Positions 36,755-45,993 of a stretch of 64,000 nucleotides of DNA are shown here, one piece after another. The translations under genes were made by a program, and so were the position numbers. This stretch comes from Pseudoalteromonas sp. CO133X (GTDB lineage Bacteria > Pseudomonadota > Gammaproteobacteria > Enterobacterales > Alteromonadaceae), in NCBI GenBank assembly GCA_004208945.1, contig SGPE01000030.1, forward strand, positions 1-64,000, written 5' to 3'. The first letter of the stretch is position 1, and each line of letters starts with the position of its first letter. The notes below the pieces were generated by a model that was not told the DNA's origin, did no database searches, and saw only the letters and a program-made list of their open reading frames with translations.

Positions 36755-38005
36755 TTATTCTGCGCTTGAAGCCGCTTGATATTGTGATTTTAGAGTGATT
36801 TTTTTAAAGACTGAAACGGTGATTAGTAGCAAGGTTATTGGCACTAATGTGAGATAAAACGCATGCTGCCCGCTAAATTTATCAAATACAAAGCCCGTAA
36901 TAATTGAGCCTGTTGTTCCTCCTAATGCTGAGAAAACCACGATTAAACCTGTCATAGCAGCATGCTTGTGTTTAGCCAGTGAACTCAGCATCACAGAGTT
37001 TAGTAATGGGTAAATCGGCGCCATAAAAAAGCCAATCAGCGGTAGCATGTATGCTGCAAAAGGCACATCAAACACACTTTTTATTTGGCTGCCATCAACA
37101 TCATGAGTCAAAGGCAACACTAATAATATAAGCACACCCATGGCAACCAAACAGCCCATTAGCATACTAAACCAACTAATAAACCTAAGTACTTGCCCAG
37201 CTACCAAGCGACCAAGCGCTAACGCAGCGGCAAACAAACTAGCAAGTTGAATACTGACATCAACAGGTAATTTTAAAACTTGATTATTAAAGGTAGGTAA
37301 CCAAGTGCCCACACCTTGCTCTATTAGTACATACATAAATGCACTCGCAACAAAAATAAGCACCAGAGGTTGATAAGTCAGCTTTAACATATCAATAAAA
37401 TCATGCAGCTGAGATTGCTGGTTGGCTTTTAATTCTGGTGATTTTATTGGTGCCGCAATCACAGAAACAAACGCCACTGCAACAATTGCTGCAAGCAAGT
37501 AATAAACATTTAACCAGTGACTACTTTGCGGGTTATCAGCGTCTATAAATAGCGCAAAAATCCAATAGCCCGACAGCACGCCAAGCATAAACACCCCTTC
37601 AATGGTGTTTAATAACGCTGAATGTTTATTAGCATTATCAGTCACTTGACCAATAACAGAGTAAACAGAGATTTTCATAACAGCAAAGCTACAACCTATT
37701 GCAGCAAAGAGCGCTTTTAAGACCCAAAAATCAGCAATGCTCGGAACAACCAAGCACATCACTGCAACCAATAATAAAGCGCCGAGCATGGCCACTTTAT
37801 AGCCTATGCGAGGGATAAATGACGCCACTAAAAATGACACAATGGCAATACTTAGATCCTTAAATCCTTCAAGAACAGACGCCTGAGTTTTGCTTACATC
37901 TAAGCTATTGATTGCTTGTAAAATAACAGTGCCCACACTATTGAGCATAATAGCAAAGACAAAATAGCTGCATGCCAGCGCGATGGTTATTCTTATAGGA
38001 TTCAT
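36755..38005 (-). CDS. MFS trehalose permease
   Basis: A 416-residue major facilitator protein with twelve helices. It is co-transcribed with the trehalase gene and preceded by a LacI-type operator at 38057. Because the trehalase is cytosolic, this protein most likely imports intact trehalose across the inner membrane. It shares the general layout of the FucP-like group, but substrate recognition cannot be read directly. Confidence 0.8.
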   Translation of the reverse strand: MNPIRITIALACSYFVFAIMLNSVGTVILQAINSLDVSKTQASVLEGFKDLSIAIVSFLVASFIPRIGYKVAMLGALLLVAVMCLVVPSIADFWVLKALFAAIGCSFAVMKISVYSVIGQVTDNANKHSALLNTIEGVFMLGVLSGYWIFALFIDADNPQSSHWLNVYYLLAAIVAVAFVSVIAAPIKSPELKANQQSQLHDFIDMLKLTYQPLVLIFVASAFMYVLIEQGVGTWLPTFNNQVLKLPVDVSIQLASLFAAALALGRLVAGQVLRFISWFSMLMGCLVAMGVLILLVLPLTHDVDGSQIKSVFDVPFAAYMLPLIGFFMAPIYPLLNSVMLSSLAKHKHAAMTGLIVVFSALGGTTGSIITGFVFDKFSGQHAFYLTLVPITLLLITVSVFKKITLKSQYQAASSAE

Positions 38006-38056
38006 TCACTTCAACCTATGATTATTTTTATTCAGTCTAGTTTAGTGCAAAATAAA

Positions 38057-38072
38057 ATGCAAACGTTTGCAT
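38057..38072. promoter_or_regulatory. LacI-type operator upstream of the MFS-trehalase genes
   Basis: Perfect 16-bp palindrome ATGCAAACGTTTGCAT, with its 14-bp core repeated at 39270. It lies 51 bp upstream of the MFS start. The central CG and GCAAACGTTTGC pattern is typical of LacI/GalR operators. Confidence 0.85.
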
Positions 38073-38106
38073 TTAAAATTACACATCCTGCTAACATTCA
38101 ATAGAC

Positions 38107-39114
38107 TTAGCGCTGGCTCGACTGCCTATTTACGAGTTCTATTTCAACAACTTGAGATTCTACCGACTGTCCCGCTAACTGGGCTAACAACTTTTCAACA
38201 AGAATAACCGAGGCTCGTTGGGTATTTTGTTTAATACTCGACAAAGAAGGATGACTGATATCCGCCATGGCAATATCATCAAAGCCAACCAGTGCAACAT
38301 CGGTTGGAATACTAATATAACGCTCTTTTAGCGCTTTCATCGCACCAAAAGCCACCATATCACTACACGCCATAATGCCATCAAAACACAGCCCTTTTTC
38401 TACCAATAACTGGTTAATTCCTTTGTAAGCAGCACTACTGGTAATATCAATAGAGACCACGTGAGGTGTAGCTTTTGCTTCAGAAATAGCATCTAAATAA
38501 CCGCGGTGGCGCTCTCCTATTTCAGCATGCCCAGGATCACCTAAAAACAAAATATCTTTAGCGCCATTTGCCAATAAGTGCTCAGTTGCAAGACGACCAC
38601 CTAAATAATTATCACTCCCGACAATAGGATAGTTACTTTTACTTTTAGGATCTCCCCACACAACTAAAGGGACGCCTGCATTTGCAGCAGTTTCAATATT
38701 TGCTTGGCTTTTACCTTGACCAACCACAATGATGCCATCGGCTCGGCGACTATTAATAAAATAGTTAGCCCAATCATCACTGGCCATAAATGAGTTTGAT
38801 AGCAAAAGCTCAAGGCCATGCTTGTTCAAAGCAAGGTTAATCTCACCTACAACTTTAAGTAAAAATGGGTCGTTAATTGACTGTTCTGTATCGCCATCAA
38901 GATTAATGATTACAGCGACAACATTTGTTTTTTGAGTACGTAAACGACTAGCAGCTGTGTTTAAACTAAAGTTGTGTTTTTTAGCTAATCGTTGAAGCAT
39001 TTCTCGCGTTTCTTTTTTTATCAATGGGTTATCATTGAGTGCACGAGATACAGTCGATGTGGAAACACCGGCCAACTTGGCTAAATCAGCTAACTTTAGT
39101 TTTTTATCATTCAT
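38107..39114 (-). CDS. LacI-family repressor of the trehalose locus
   Basis: The frame opens at 39162, but ATG 39114 (MNDKKLKLADLAKLAG) is the normal LacI start and gives 335 residues. The helix-turn-helix is LADLAKLAGVSTSTVSRALN, the hinge ends near NTAASRLR, and the effector domain has ILFLGDPGHAEIGERHRGYL, MACSDMVAFGAM and VALVGFDDIAMADI. The two identical operators, one downstream and one in the divergent TBDR region, fit control of the trehalase-MFS pair and the TBDR. Confidence 0.9.
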   Translation of the reverse strand: MNDKKLKLADLAKLAGVSTSTVSRALNDNPLIKKETREMLQRLAKKHNFSLNTAASRLRTQKTNVVAVIINLDGDTEQSINDPFLLKVVGEINLALNKHGLELLLSNSFMASDDWANYFINSRRADGIIVVGQGKSQANIETAANAGVPLVVWGDPKSKSNYPIVGSDNYLGGRLATEHLLANGAKDILFLGDPGHAEIGERHRGYLDAISEAKATPHVVSIDITSSAAYKGINQLLVEKGLCFDGIMACSDMVAFGAMKALKERYISIPTDVALVGFDDIAMADISHPSLSSIKQNTQRASVILVEKLLAQLAGQSVESQVVEIELVNRQSSQR

Positions 39115-39269
39115 GATGCTAACACAGAGCCTTACTAAATATAGAAATAAGCAATATACCATTAATCAGCGCAATCCGCTGCGCCGTAGGAAATATTATT
39201 TTTCCCAATGTATACATGAACAAACGTAGATGATATTCAAAAATTCGACAAAGAACTGCAAAAAATAAT

Positions 39270-39283
39270 TGCAAACGTTTGCA
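39270..39283. promoter_or_regulatory. LacI-type operator upstream of the trehalose TBDR gene
   Basis: Palindrome TGCAAACGTTTGCA, the same core as at 38057, between the divergent lacI-like and TBDR genes, about 94 bp before the TBDR ATG at 39377. Confidence 0.82.
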
Positions 39284-39376
39284 TAACATTCTAAGGTTTA
39301 AATAAGCATTGCATTAACATCTTTAAAACAGCTGTTATCGCTTTGCACTCAACAATACAAAGAATGGGAACACACA

Positions 39377-41635
39377 ATGACAACTACATACACACGCAGT
39401 GCGCTAGCCTCTGCAATTTTGCTAGCTTTAAGTGGCCAAACTGTTATGGCCGAAGAGCAAACTGAACAGCCAGCTAAAGAAAAAGTTGAACGTATTATTG
39501 TATCTGGTACACCAGCGGGTATTGGCGTACGTAAAATTGATGCAGGCTATGCCGTAACCAATATCGATGCTGATCAAATTGTTAAATTATCGCCAAAGAG
39601 TACGGCTGATTTGTTCAAAGCCGTACCAGGTGTGTGGGTAGAAAGCTCGGGGGGTGAATCTGGTGCGAACGTGTTTGTACGTGGTTTTCCTGGCGGTGGC
39701 GATGCTCCATTTTTAACCTTAAGCCTTGAAGGTTCGCCAATCTACCCTGCGCCTACTTTGTCATTTTTAGAAAACTCGTCGTTATTCCGTTTAGATGAAA
39801 CCATCGAAACAATGGAAGCTTTGCGCGGTGGCCCAAACCCTGTTGTATCTAACGGCCAACCTGGTTTAACAACTAACTTCCGCCTTAAACGTGGTAGTGA
39901 AGATACCGAAGGCGTATTCAAATACACAACCTCAGATTACGACTTACAACGCATTGACGCTATGGTTAGTGGTGAGATTTCTGATGACTTATACTTCATG
40001 GTGGGTGGTTATGTTAAACGCTCTCCAGGTATTCGTGATGCAGGTTTCACATCAGAAAAAGGCAGCCAGTTCACAATTAATATCACTAAAGAGTTGGAAA
40101 ACGGCACTATTAATTTATACACCCGTCAAACTGACGACCACGGTGCTTGGTACTTACCTACGCCACTAAATGTTGACGGTGTTGATGCAAGCTACACACA
40201 ACTAGGAACTTTAAATCGCCAAGCGACAATTTACACAGGCGCAAATAATGACGAGCAACAAATCGACTTAGGTGAAGGCCGTGGATGGAAAGGCCATGTT
40301 TCTGGCGGTAGCATTAAGCTTGAATTCGATAACGGTTGGAGTTTCACAGATCGCTTTAACATCACCAAGGGTGATGCAAACACGTATGGTTTAGTGCCTG
40401 CTGGTTCTGCAACAACGGTTGGCGCTGTTGCTGATAATGGTGAAACAGCAACAGGTGCGGTAACTGGCACAGAATATAATGCAGGCACAGCGGTTCAACA
40501 ACTTGGCCGTTGGGTGGTTTTAAAAGAAATCAGCGCATTTACCAATGATTTAGCATTTGCTAAAAAGCTTGATAACTTATCACTGGCATTTGGTTATTAC
40601 ACAGCAAGCACATCAGCAAATGACTGGTGGAGCTTAGGTAACACAGCGTATCACGTACTTGAAGCGGGCGGCGAAATGCTAGACGGCATCGAATGTAATG
40701 CAAGTGTTGATGGTTGTGACTTCAACTACGATATCAACTCTACAGGTGATGCGCGCACCAATGCTTTTTACACAACGGCTCAGTATAAATTCAACGATGA
40801 CTTTACACTTGATGCTGGTGTTCGTTTTGAAAACCACGAAGTAGAATACTCAGTTGATGAAGGTCTTGATGGCGTAATCGACAAGTCTGTTCAATATGAC
40901 GAAAGCAAAACATCGTGGACAACGGGTATTAACTACTCAATTAACGATGACATGGGTGTATTTGCCCGTGTAAACCGTGGTTACAAAATGCCTTACTTCG
41001 ACGACTTCCGTGATAACTTTAGCGCTTACGAAGGTGGCGAAAAGCTAATTAAAGAAGTAACACAAGCCGAGTTTGGTTATAAACTATTAACTGATAGCAC
41101 CGATTTCTATGCAACACTTTTCACAAACGAAGTAAAAGGTGACACCTTTGTTCGTCGTCCAGGTGTACCAGCTGAAATATTAACAAACGAAGCCTACGGT
41201 ATTGAGCTTGATTATAACTACAACCACGAATCTGGTTTCTCAGTTAACTTAAACTCAACGCTTCAAGAAACTGAAATCACTGAAAGCCCAAGCAACGAAG
41301 GTAACGAAAGCCAACGTCAGCCAAAATGGCAAGTACGTGTAACACCAAGCTACGACTTTGAAGTAAGTGGCATGTATGCAACCTTATACGGCACAATCTC
41401 AGCGGTTGATGACCGCTTCGGCAACAACGAAAATACAGTTGTGTTAGAAGGCTACGAAAAAGTAGACTTAGGGTTAATTGTTGAGCCTATGGAAGGTATT
41501 AAAGTGCAGTTAGCGGTTGATAACTTAACTGACGAGCAAGGTATCACTGAAGGTGACCCTCGTAATGCGGATGCACCGAATGGTCGTTACATTATGCCTC
41601 GTACTACACGCTTAAGCATTAGCTACGAGTTTTAA
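39377..41635 (+). CDS. TonB-dependent receptor of the trehalose locus
   Basis: A 752-residue outer-membrane receptor with a signal peptide ending near GQTVMAEEQ. It has a TonB-box-like segment (ERIIVSGTP), a plug (KSTADLFKAVPGVWVESS, NVFVRGFPGGGD, METMEALRGGPNP-like) and a barrel ending LSISYEF. GGGA-type purines precede ATG 39377. Operator and neighbours indicate uptake of trehalose or a trehalose-containing glycoside. Its plug resembles that of the GH13_18-locus receptor, so the two probably belong to one sugar-TBDR clade. Confidence 0.88.
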   Translation: MTTTYTRSALASAILLALSGQTVMAEEQTEQPAKEKVERIIVSGTPAGIGVRKIDAGYAVTNIDADQIVKLSPKSTADLFKAVPGVWVESSGGESGANVFVRGFPGGGDAPFLTLSLEGSPIYPAPTLSFLENSSLFRLDETIETMEALRGGPNPVVSNGQPGLTTNFRLKRGSEDTEGVFKYTTSDYDLQRIDAMVSGEISDDLYFMVGGYVKRSPGIRDAGFTSEKGSQFTINITKELENGTINLYTRQTDDHGAWYLPTPLNVDGVDASYTQLGTLNRQATIYTGANNDEQQIDLGEGRGWKGHVSGGSIKLEFDNGWSFTDRFNITKGDANTYGLVPAGSATTVGAVADNGETATGAVTGTEYNAGTAVQQLGRWVVLKEISAFTNDLAFAKKLDNLSLAFGYYTASTSANDWWSLGNTAYHVLEAGGEMLDGIECNASVDGCDFNYDINSTGDARTNAFYTTAQYKFNDDFTLDAGVRFENHEVEYSVDEGLDGVIDKSVQYDESKTSWTTGINYSINDDMGVFARVNRGYKMPYFDDFRDNFSAYEGGEKLIKEVTQAEFGYKLLTDSTDFYATLFTNEVKGDTFVRRPGVPAEILTNEAYGIELDYNYNHESGFSVNLNSTLQETEITESPSNEGNESQRQPKWQVRVTPSYDFEVSGMYATLYGTISAVDDRFGNNENTVVLEGYEKVDLGLIVEPMEGIKVQLAVDNLTDEQGITEGDPRNADAPNGRYIMPRTTRLSISYEF

Positions 41636-41675
41636 GCGATTATCCCAAACCCCTTGATTGAAAGAATCAATACCC

Positions 41676-41708
41676 AAGCCACAGTGTTTTATAACCTGTG
41701 GCTTTTTA
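41676..41708. terminator. Intrinsic terminator after the trehalose TBDR gene
   Basis: Stem AAGCCACAG / CTGTGGCTT with an 11-base loop, then TTT, between convergent genes. Confidence 0.78.
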
Positions 41709-41713
41709 CTAAT

Positions 41714-44700
41714 CTAAGGCGCTAAAAACAGCTCTCTAATTAATGCGCTATCGCTACTTTTAGCATGCGCTTGCAAAGCACGTATGAAATCCATAGAAGT
41801 TGCGGGTCGATTTGGGTATGCATAGTTTTTCCAAACAGACTTGAGTGCTTTTATGATCACTTCATCACCTACTTTATTCCTTAGCTTTGCAAACACAATT
41901 GTCGCTTTAGAATATTGCTCATAACTTTTTGTTGAATTTATAAATACCTGTTTAGCTGAAGTGTCTGCCCGTAAAGCTTGCTCATACCGCCTAGTTTCGT
42001 AATCAACGAGTGCATTCATCGCCGCTTTTCCGTAACGCTTTTCTATCATGACTAACTCTATGTACTTCGCCATCGATTCAACTAAAAAGGCACTGTCATC
42101 AGGAACGCTGTTACCTATATCATGACCAAACCACTGATGAGCCGTTTCATGAACTGCGCGCCGATAGCGCTGATCAAAACCAGCATCAAAACTAGGAGAC
42201 GCCCTAAAGCCAACTTTATTACCAATAAGTATAATCTCAGGTAAAGCATAACCCGTTCCACCAAACTTGGGCGCAGCAACTATGCTCAATGTTTTTGCTT
42301 TATAAGCAACAATATTATCTTTAAACCAAGTCAGTGTATCTTTCATCGCTTGCATATTAACTGCCATTGAATCTGATGACTCTGTTAAGTTTTTTCGAGG
42401 TGCATATACCTGTAATTTTACCTCATCTAGTAACTCTGTTATTGGCGGTTCTGGGATAGAAATCCATGCAGGTAGATTATTAAATGCCGTATCCGTTTTA
42501 AACTTAAAAACTTCGCGATTATCTTCGCGCTGATGGGCTATTTGTGTGCCTTGCGTTACAACATGATAGCCAATTGCGGTTGATATCGTGCTCGACATGG
42601 TTATGCGATCATATCTCTGTGGTCTATTTCCCTTAACAGCAAACAGCTCTGACGGTACAGGAATTACCTTATTTAGCAAACCATGTTCTTTGCGCAGATG
42701 GCGGTCTGTAAGTTCGTAATTTACTTGATACCCAACCGTTGGCAATACGGGAACCGCACGAATATAGCTAAACTCAGGAGTGAGAACTTGATGCCCCACT
42801 GCGGGCCAAAGCTTTGCTTGGTGAACTTCAAACTGCGTGGTGAGCTTTGTGATTTCACCTGGTTTTATAGCAGACTCAAATTCATACACCGCTTGATTTA
42901 ATGATGGATAAAAAGCAACTTGGTTTGCACCTGCAATTTTTATGTCTGCCCATTTATAAAAGCCTGCTCTGCCAACTAGGATACGTTTTATAGCAATAGA
43001 ATGAGGGTTGGTGAGAGTATATTTGAGTTCAAATTGTGCAAACTGTTTATCAGGATAAAAATCAATATTAGCATCAATATGACTAATGATGGGTTGTTCT
43101 TTATATTTCCAATGAGCAAATGTGTTTTCGTAGTTGGCTTTAAATGCTTCACGTTTATGTGAGTTAGTTAACGGCTTTTCTGCCACTAAATTAAAATGCA
43201 ACTGCGCAAATAAATAAACAGATAAAAGGACAGGCAGCACTAACCATGTATCTTTCACTTTTATGGCCCGTCTTCCAAGCCCAGCACCACGATGATTATA
43301 AAGCTGACTTATGACAACAAAACTCAGTACCGCGACAATCCACACTCTCATATATGGCCAATAACTGTTTACACTCGCTCGGTATCCCCAAAACTCGCTA
43401 GGAGCTTGTAACGGTGTCCTGGCTAGGCTCCAAAAAGTATGTGTGAGACCAAAGGAAGTCATTACCGGCGTAAACTTGAGTAGTAAGATAACGATAACAA
43501 CTAAGCCAGCCACTAAGGAAGAGCGGAAAATATTGAAAAGACATATACTCACCCAAGCAACTAAAGTAAGTGGCAACAACATTAGAGCGAGTATATAAAT
43601 ATGCTGACTAGCATGGTACTGACTGCCAGCAAACCACTCAGCAAAAGAAGCTCCCAAAAAGCTCATCACAGAAAAAACAATTGCTAAAGTCGCTACCGTG
43701 AATAATTGGCTATGTAAAAGCGTTGCCGTTTTTACTGGTGATGCAGAAATCAGTTCAGCCATATGAAACCGCTTTGCCGCACAACTAACCTGCCAACTCC
43801 AAAGCACAAGTAATAAACAGCCAATGAGCAAATGCATATCAAACGCATAATGGTTAATTGCATCTATACTCGTAGGGCTAACCACGCTCATTGCTTCTGC
43901 ATATTCAAAAGAGGACGCAACGCTGTTAAATACAATGACTGACCACAATACTATAGTCAGTTGTGTTATAGGAAGCTTGAGTACATTTACAATTGAAACT
44001 TTATAAAGTGTTAAAAATATGAAGCAATTATGCCCTTTTGGTGCAATACCCTGGTATCGCACTTTTAAATTTAAGACTGGCTCTGAGGCCTTTGTACCTT
44101 GTTTAATATTTTTCTTAGTGGTGCGAACTGACACAATATAGATAACAATTGTAAGTGTTACTACCATCAACCGATTTATTACAAGCGCCCAATATTGAGG
44201 CTCTACGAAGCCCGCAATAATCGTGGAGTAAGCAAAAGGATCAAGCCAAATAGATGCCTGATATAAAGACTCACTTATAATACCACTACCTGCCAAAATG
44301 GGATTGCCGGTAATACTTGCGAAAAACAAATAACCAACCCATATGGCACCCAGAATAGTGTAAGTTACCAATGTACTTTGAAACCGCTTACAAACCCAAT
44401 AAGCCATAACCACCAGAAAGCTACAATTTGGAATAAGTACCAAAAAACTATTTAAGAATAGAGAGTTAACAGCTTCCCAATCAAAGCCTTGCACTCTTAA
44501 CTGCCAATACCAAACTATCAAAGATCCTATAAAAGAAATCATGATAAGGCATAGTAGTAAACTCGCTACACGAAACAGCTCTCTGTATTTTGAAGTAATC
44601 GGGGTTACACCTATCAGCTCATCCATGTTGTGTAGTTGGTCCCGTAAAAAAATAGCAGGGGCAAGTATTCCCACTAATACGGCAAGCTGCATCATATGTA

Positions 44701-44854
44701 TTGATATTAGGTGTAAAGAAAATTGTTTAAGGGTATCCCCCTCTTCAATAGCCAAACCTGAAGATAATGTAAATGCAAAAAGTGGCGCAAACACACAACA
44801 TAACCAAACAATAGGTTGAGTAAAAAGGTACTTTAATTCATTACGAAGTCGCAT
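41714..44854 (-). CDS. ABC transporter permease fused to an M1-family aminopeptidase domain
   Basis: A 1046-residue protein. Residues 1-555 hold about twelve membrane helices in two ABC-2-like groups. Residues 590-1046 form an M1 peptidase with zinc motif HETAHQWFGH and a downstream Glu in FLVESMAKYIELVM. The segment GGTGYALPEIILIG resembles the GAMEN exopeptidase region but is not canonical. The topology suggests that the peptidase faces the periplasm. The gene overlaps its ATPase partner by 14 bp. Such fusions occur in many proteobacteria and are uncharacterised; a role in peptide processing with export or sensing is inferred. Confidence 0.82.
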   Translation of the reverse strand: MRLRNELKYLFTQPIVWLCCVFAPLFAFTLSSGLAIEEGDTLKQFSLHLISIHMMQLAVLVGILAPAIFLRDQLHNMDELIGVTPITSKYRELFRVASLLLCLIMISFIGSLIVWYWQLRVQGFDWEAVNSLFLNSFLVLIPNCSFLVVMAYWVCKRFQSTLVTYTILGAIWVGYLFFASITGNPILAGSGIISESLYQASIWLDPFAYSTIIAGFVEPQYWALVINRLMVVTLTIVIYIVSVRTTKKNIKQGTKASEPVLNLKVRYQGIAPKGHNCFIFLTLYKVSIVNVLKLPITQLTIVLWSVIVFNSVASSFEYAEAMSVVSPTSIDAINHYAFDMHLLIGCLLLVLWSWQVSCAAKRFHMAELISASPVKTATLLHSQLFTVATLAIVFSVMSFLGASFAEWFAGSQYHASQHIYILALMLLPLTLVAWVSICLFNIFRSSLVAGLVVIVILLLKFTPVMTSFGLTHTFWSLARTPLQAPSEFWGYRASVNSYWPYMRVWIVAVLSFVVISQLYNHRGAGLGRRAIKVKDTWLVLPVLLSVYLFAQLHFNLVAEKPLTNSHKREAFKANYENTFAHWKYKEQPIISHIDANIDFYPDKQFAQFELKYTLTNPHSIAIKRILVGRAGFYKWADIKIAGANQVAFYPSLNQAVYEFESAIKPGEITKLTTQFEVHQAKLWPAVGHQVLTPEFSYIRAVPVLPTVGYQVNYELTDRHLRKEHGLLNKVIPVPSELFAVKGNRPQRYDRITMSSTISTAIGYHVVTQGTQIAHQREDNREVFKFKTDTAFNNLPAWISIPEPPITELLDEVKLQVYAPRKNLTESSDSMAVNMQAMKDTLTWFKDNIVAYKAKTLSIVAAPKFGGTGYALPEIILIGNKVGFRASPSFDAGFDQRYRRAVHETAHQWFGHDIGNSVPDDSAFLVESMAKYIELVMIEKRYGKAAMNALVDYETRRYEQALRADTSAKQVFINSTKSYEQYSKATIVFAKLRNKVGDEVIIKALKSVWKNYAYPNRPATSMDFIRALQAHAKSSDSALIRELFLAP

Positions 44855-45716
44855 TTTTAGCCCCTTGCGATTTCAACTCATAAAAGTATTTATCTTGTAG
44901 CGTCGCAGTTGCAGCGACTGCCTCAGGTTCTGGGCATTGAGGGGCGTAAACACGAAATATAGGCTTACCATAGCGATAACTTTTGCTTAATACTAGGGAG
45001 CCTGCAGGTAGCTCTGATGGTAAGCATTTCAATAACCAAACATTACCTGCCAGTTGATTCACTAGTTCATCAACATTGCCACTTTGAATGAGTTTGCCTT
45101 GATTGATCATTGCGACAAAGCGGCACTGATTTTCTATATCTTCAACAATATGGGTAGATAATAAGACTAAACGCTCTTTGCTAATTGAAACCAATAAGTT
45201 ATTAAGGCTCTCACGCTCGGCAGGATCAAGCCCTGCAGTTGGCTCATCTAAAATAATGAGTTTAGGATTACCCAGTAAGGCTTGTGCGATTCCAAAACGC
45301 TGCTTCATACCACCGGAAAATTTACTCACTTTTTTCTTTGCAAACGCTGTTAAATTTACAAGTGACAGTAATTCATTAATTTGTCGCTTACGTTGCTCTG
45401 AATTAAGGCCTTTCAATATGGCAATATGCTCTAATAAAGCATGGCAACTCATTGCAGGATAAACACCGAACTGCTGTGGTAAATAACCTAGCTGCTTACG
45501 CAATTCATCTGGGTACTCTAAAACATTTAAACCATCAAAATTAATTTGGCCCGTGTCTACATCTTGTAAGCAGGCTAATGTTCGCATTAAGCTTGATTTT
45601 CCAGCTCCATTTGGCCCAAGCAATCCCACCATTCCTTTGGGCAAATGGATTGTTATGTTATTTAATGCATGTGTGCCGTCTGCATATTTCTTATTAATAT
45701 TTGCGAGTGTAAGCAT
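44841..45716 (-). CDS. ABC transporter ATPase partner of the permease-peptidase
   Basis: A 291-residue ABC ATPase: Walker A GLLGPNGAGKSS, Q-loop YLPQQFGVYP, signature FSGGMKQR, Walker B LIILDEPTAGLD, H-loop LSTHIVED. The CcmA/DrrA-like layout is typical of ABC-2 exporters. AAGGA precedes ATG 45716. It is divergent from the two-component genes at 45994 with 277 bp between starts, which suggests that the LytTR regulator controls it. Confidence 0.9.
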   Translation of the reverse strand: MLTLANINKKYADGTHALNNITIHLPKGMVGLLGPNGAGKSSLMRTLACLQDVDTGQINFDGLNVLEYPDELRKQLGYLPQQFGVYPAMSCHALLEHIAILKGLNSEQRKRQINELLSLVNLTAFAKKKVSKFSGGMKQRFGIAQALLGNPKLIILDEPTAGLDPAERESLNNLLVSISKERLVLLSTHIVEDIENQCRFVAMINQGKLIQSGNVDELVNQLAGNVWLLKCLPSELPAGSLVLSKSYRYGKPIFRVYAPQCPEPEAVAATATLQDKYFYELKSQGAKNATS

Positions 45717-45993
45717 AGGTACATTCCTTAATTAACGAATCGTTACATTAAGTCACTGTAACCAAACCGGTTAGCCAATTATGATCAAACTATAAAAGCA
45801 CAGGATAAAAGTAAGTATTTGGCGTTCATCAATAAAAAAAGTACTTTCATCATTACATTCGTGCATTAACAACGAAAATCATTAATCTTACTTGAGTATA
45901 TAAGGGCATGAAACAGCATGATTTTAACTATGCTCATAGGTCATCATGTATTAAGCTGGTTTGTTAGGTTGTAAAAATAAAATGGAGTAGCGT

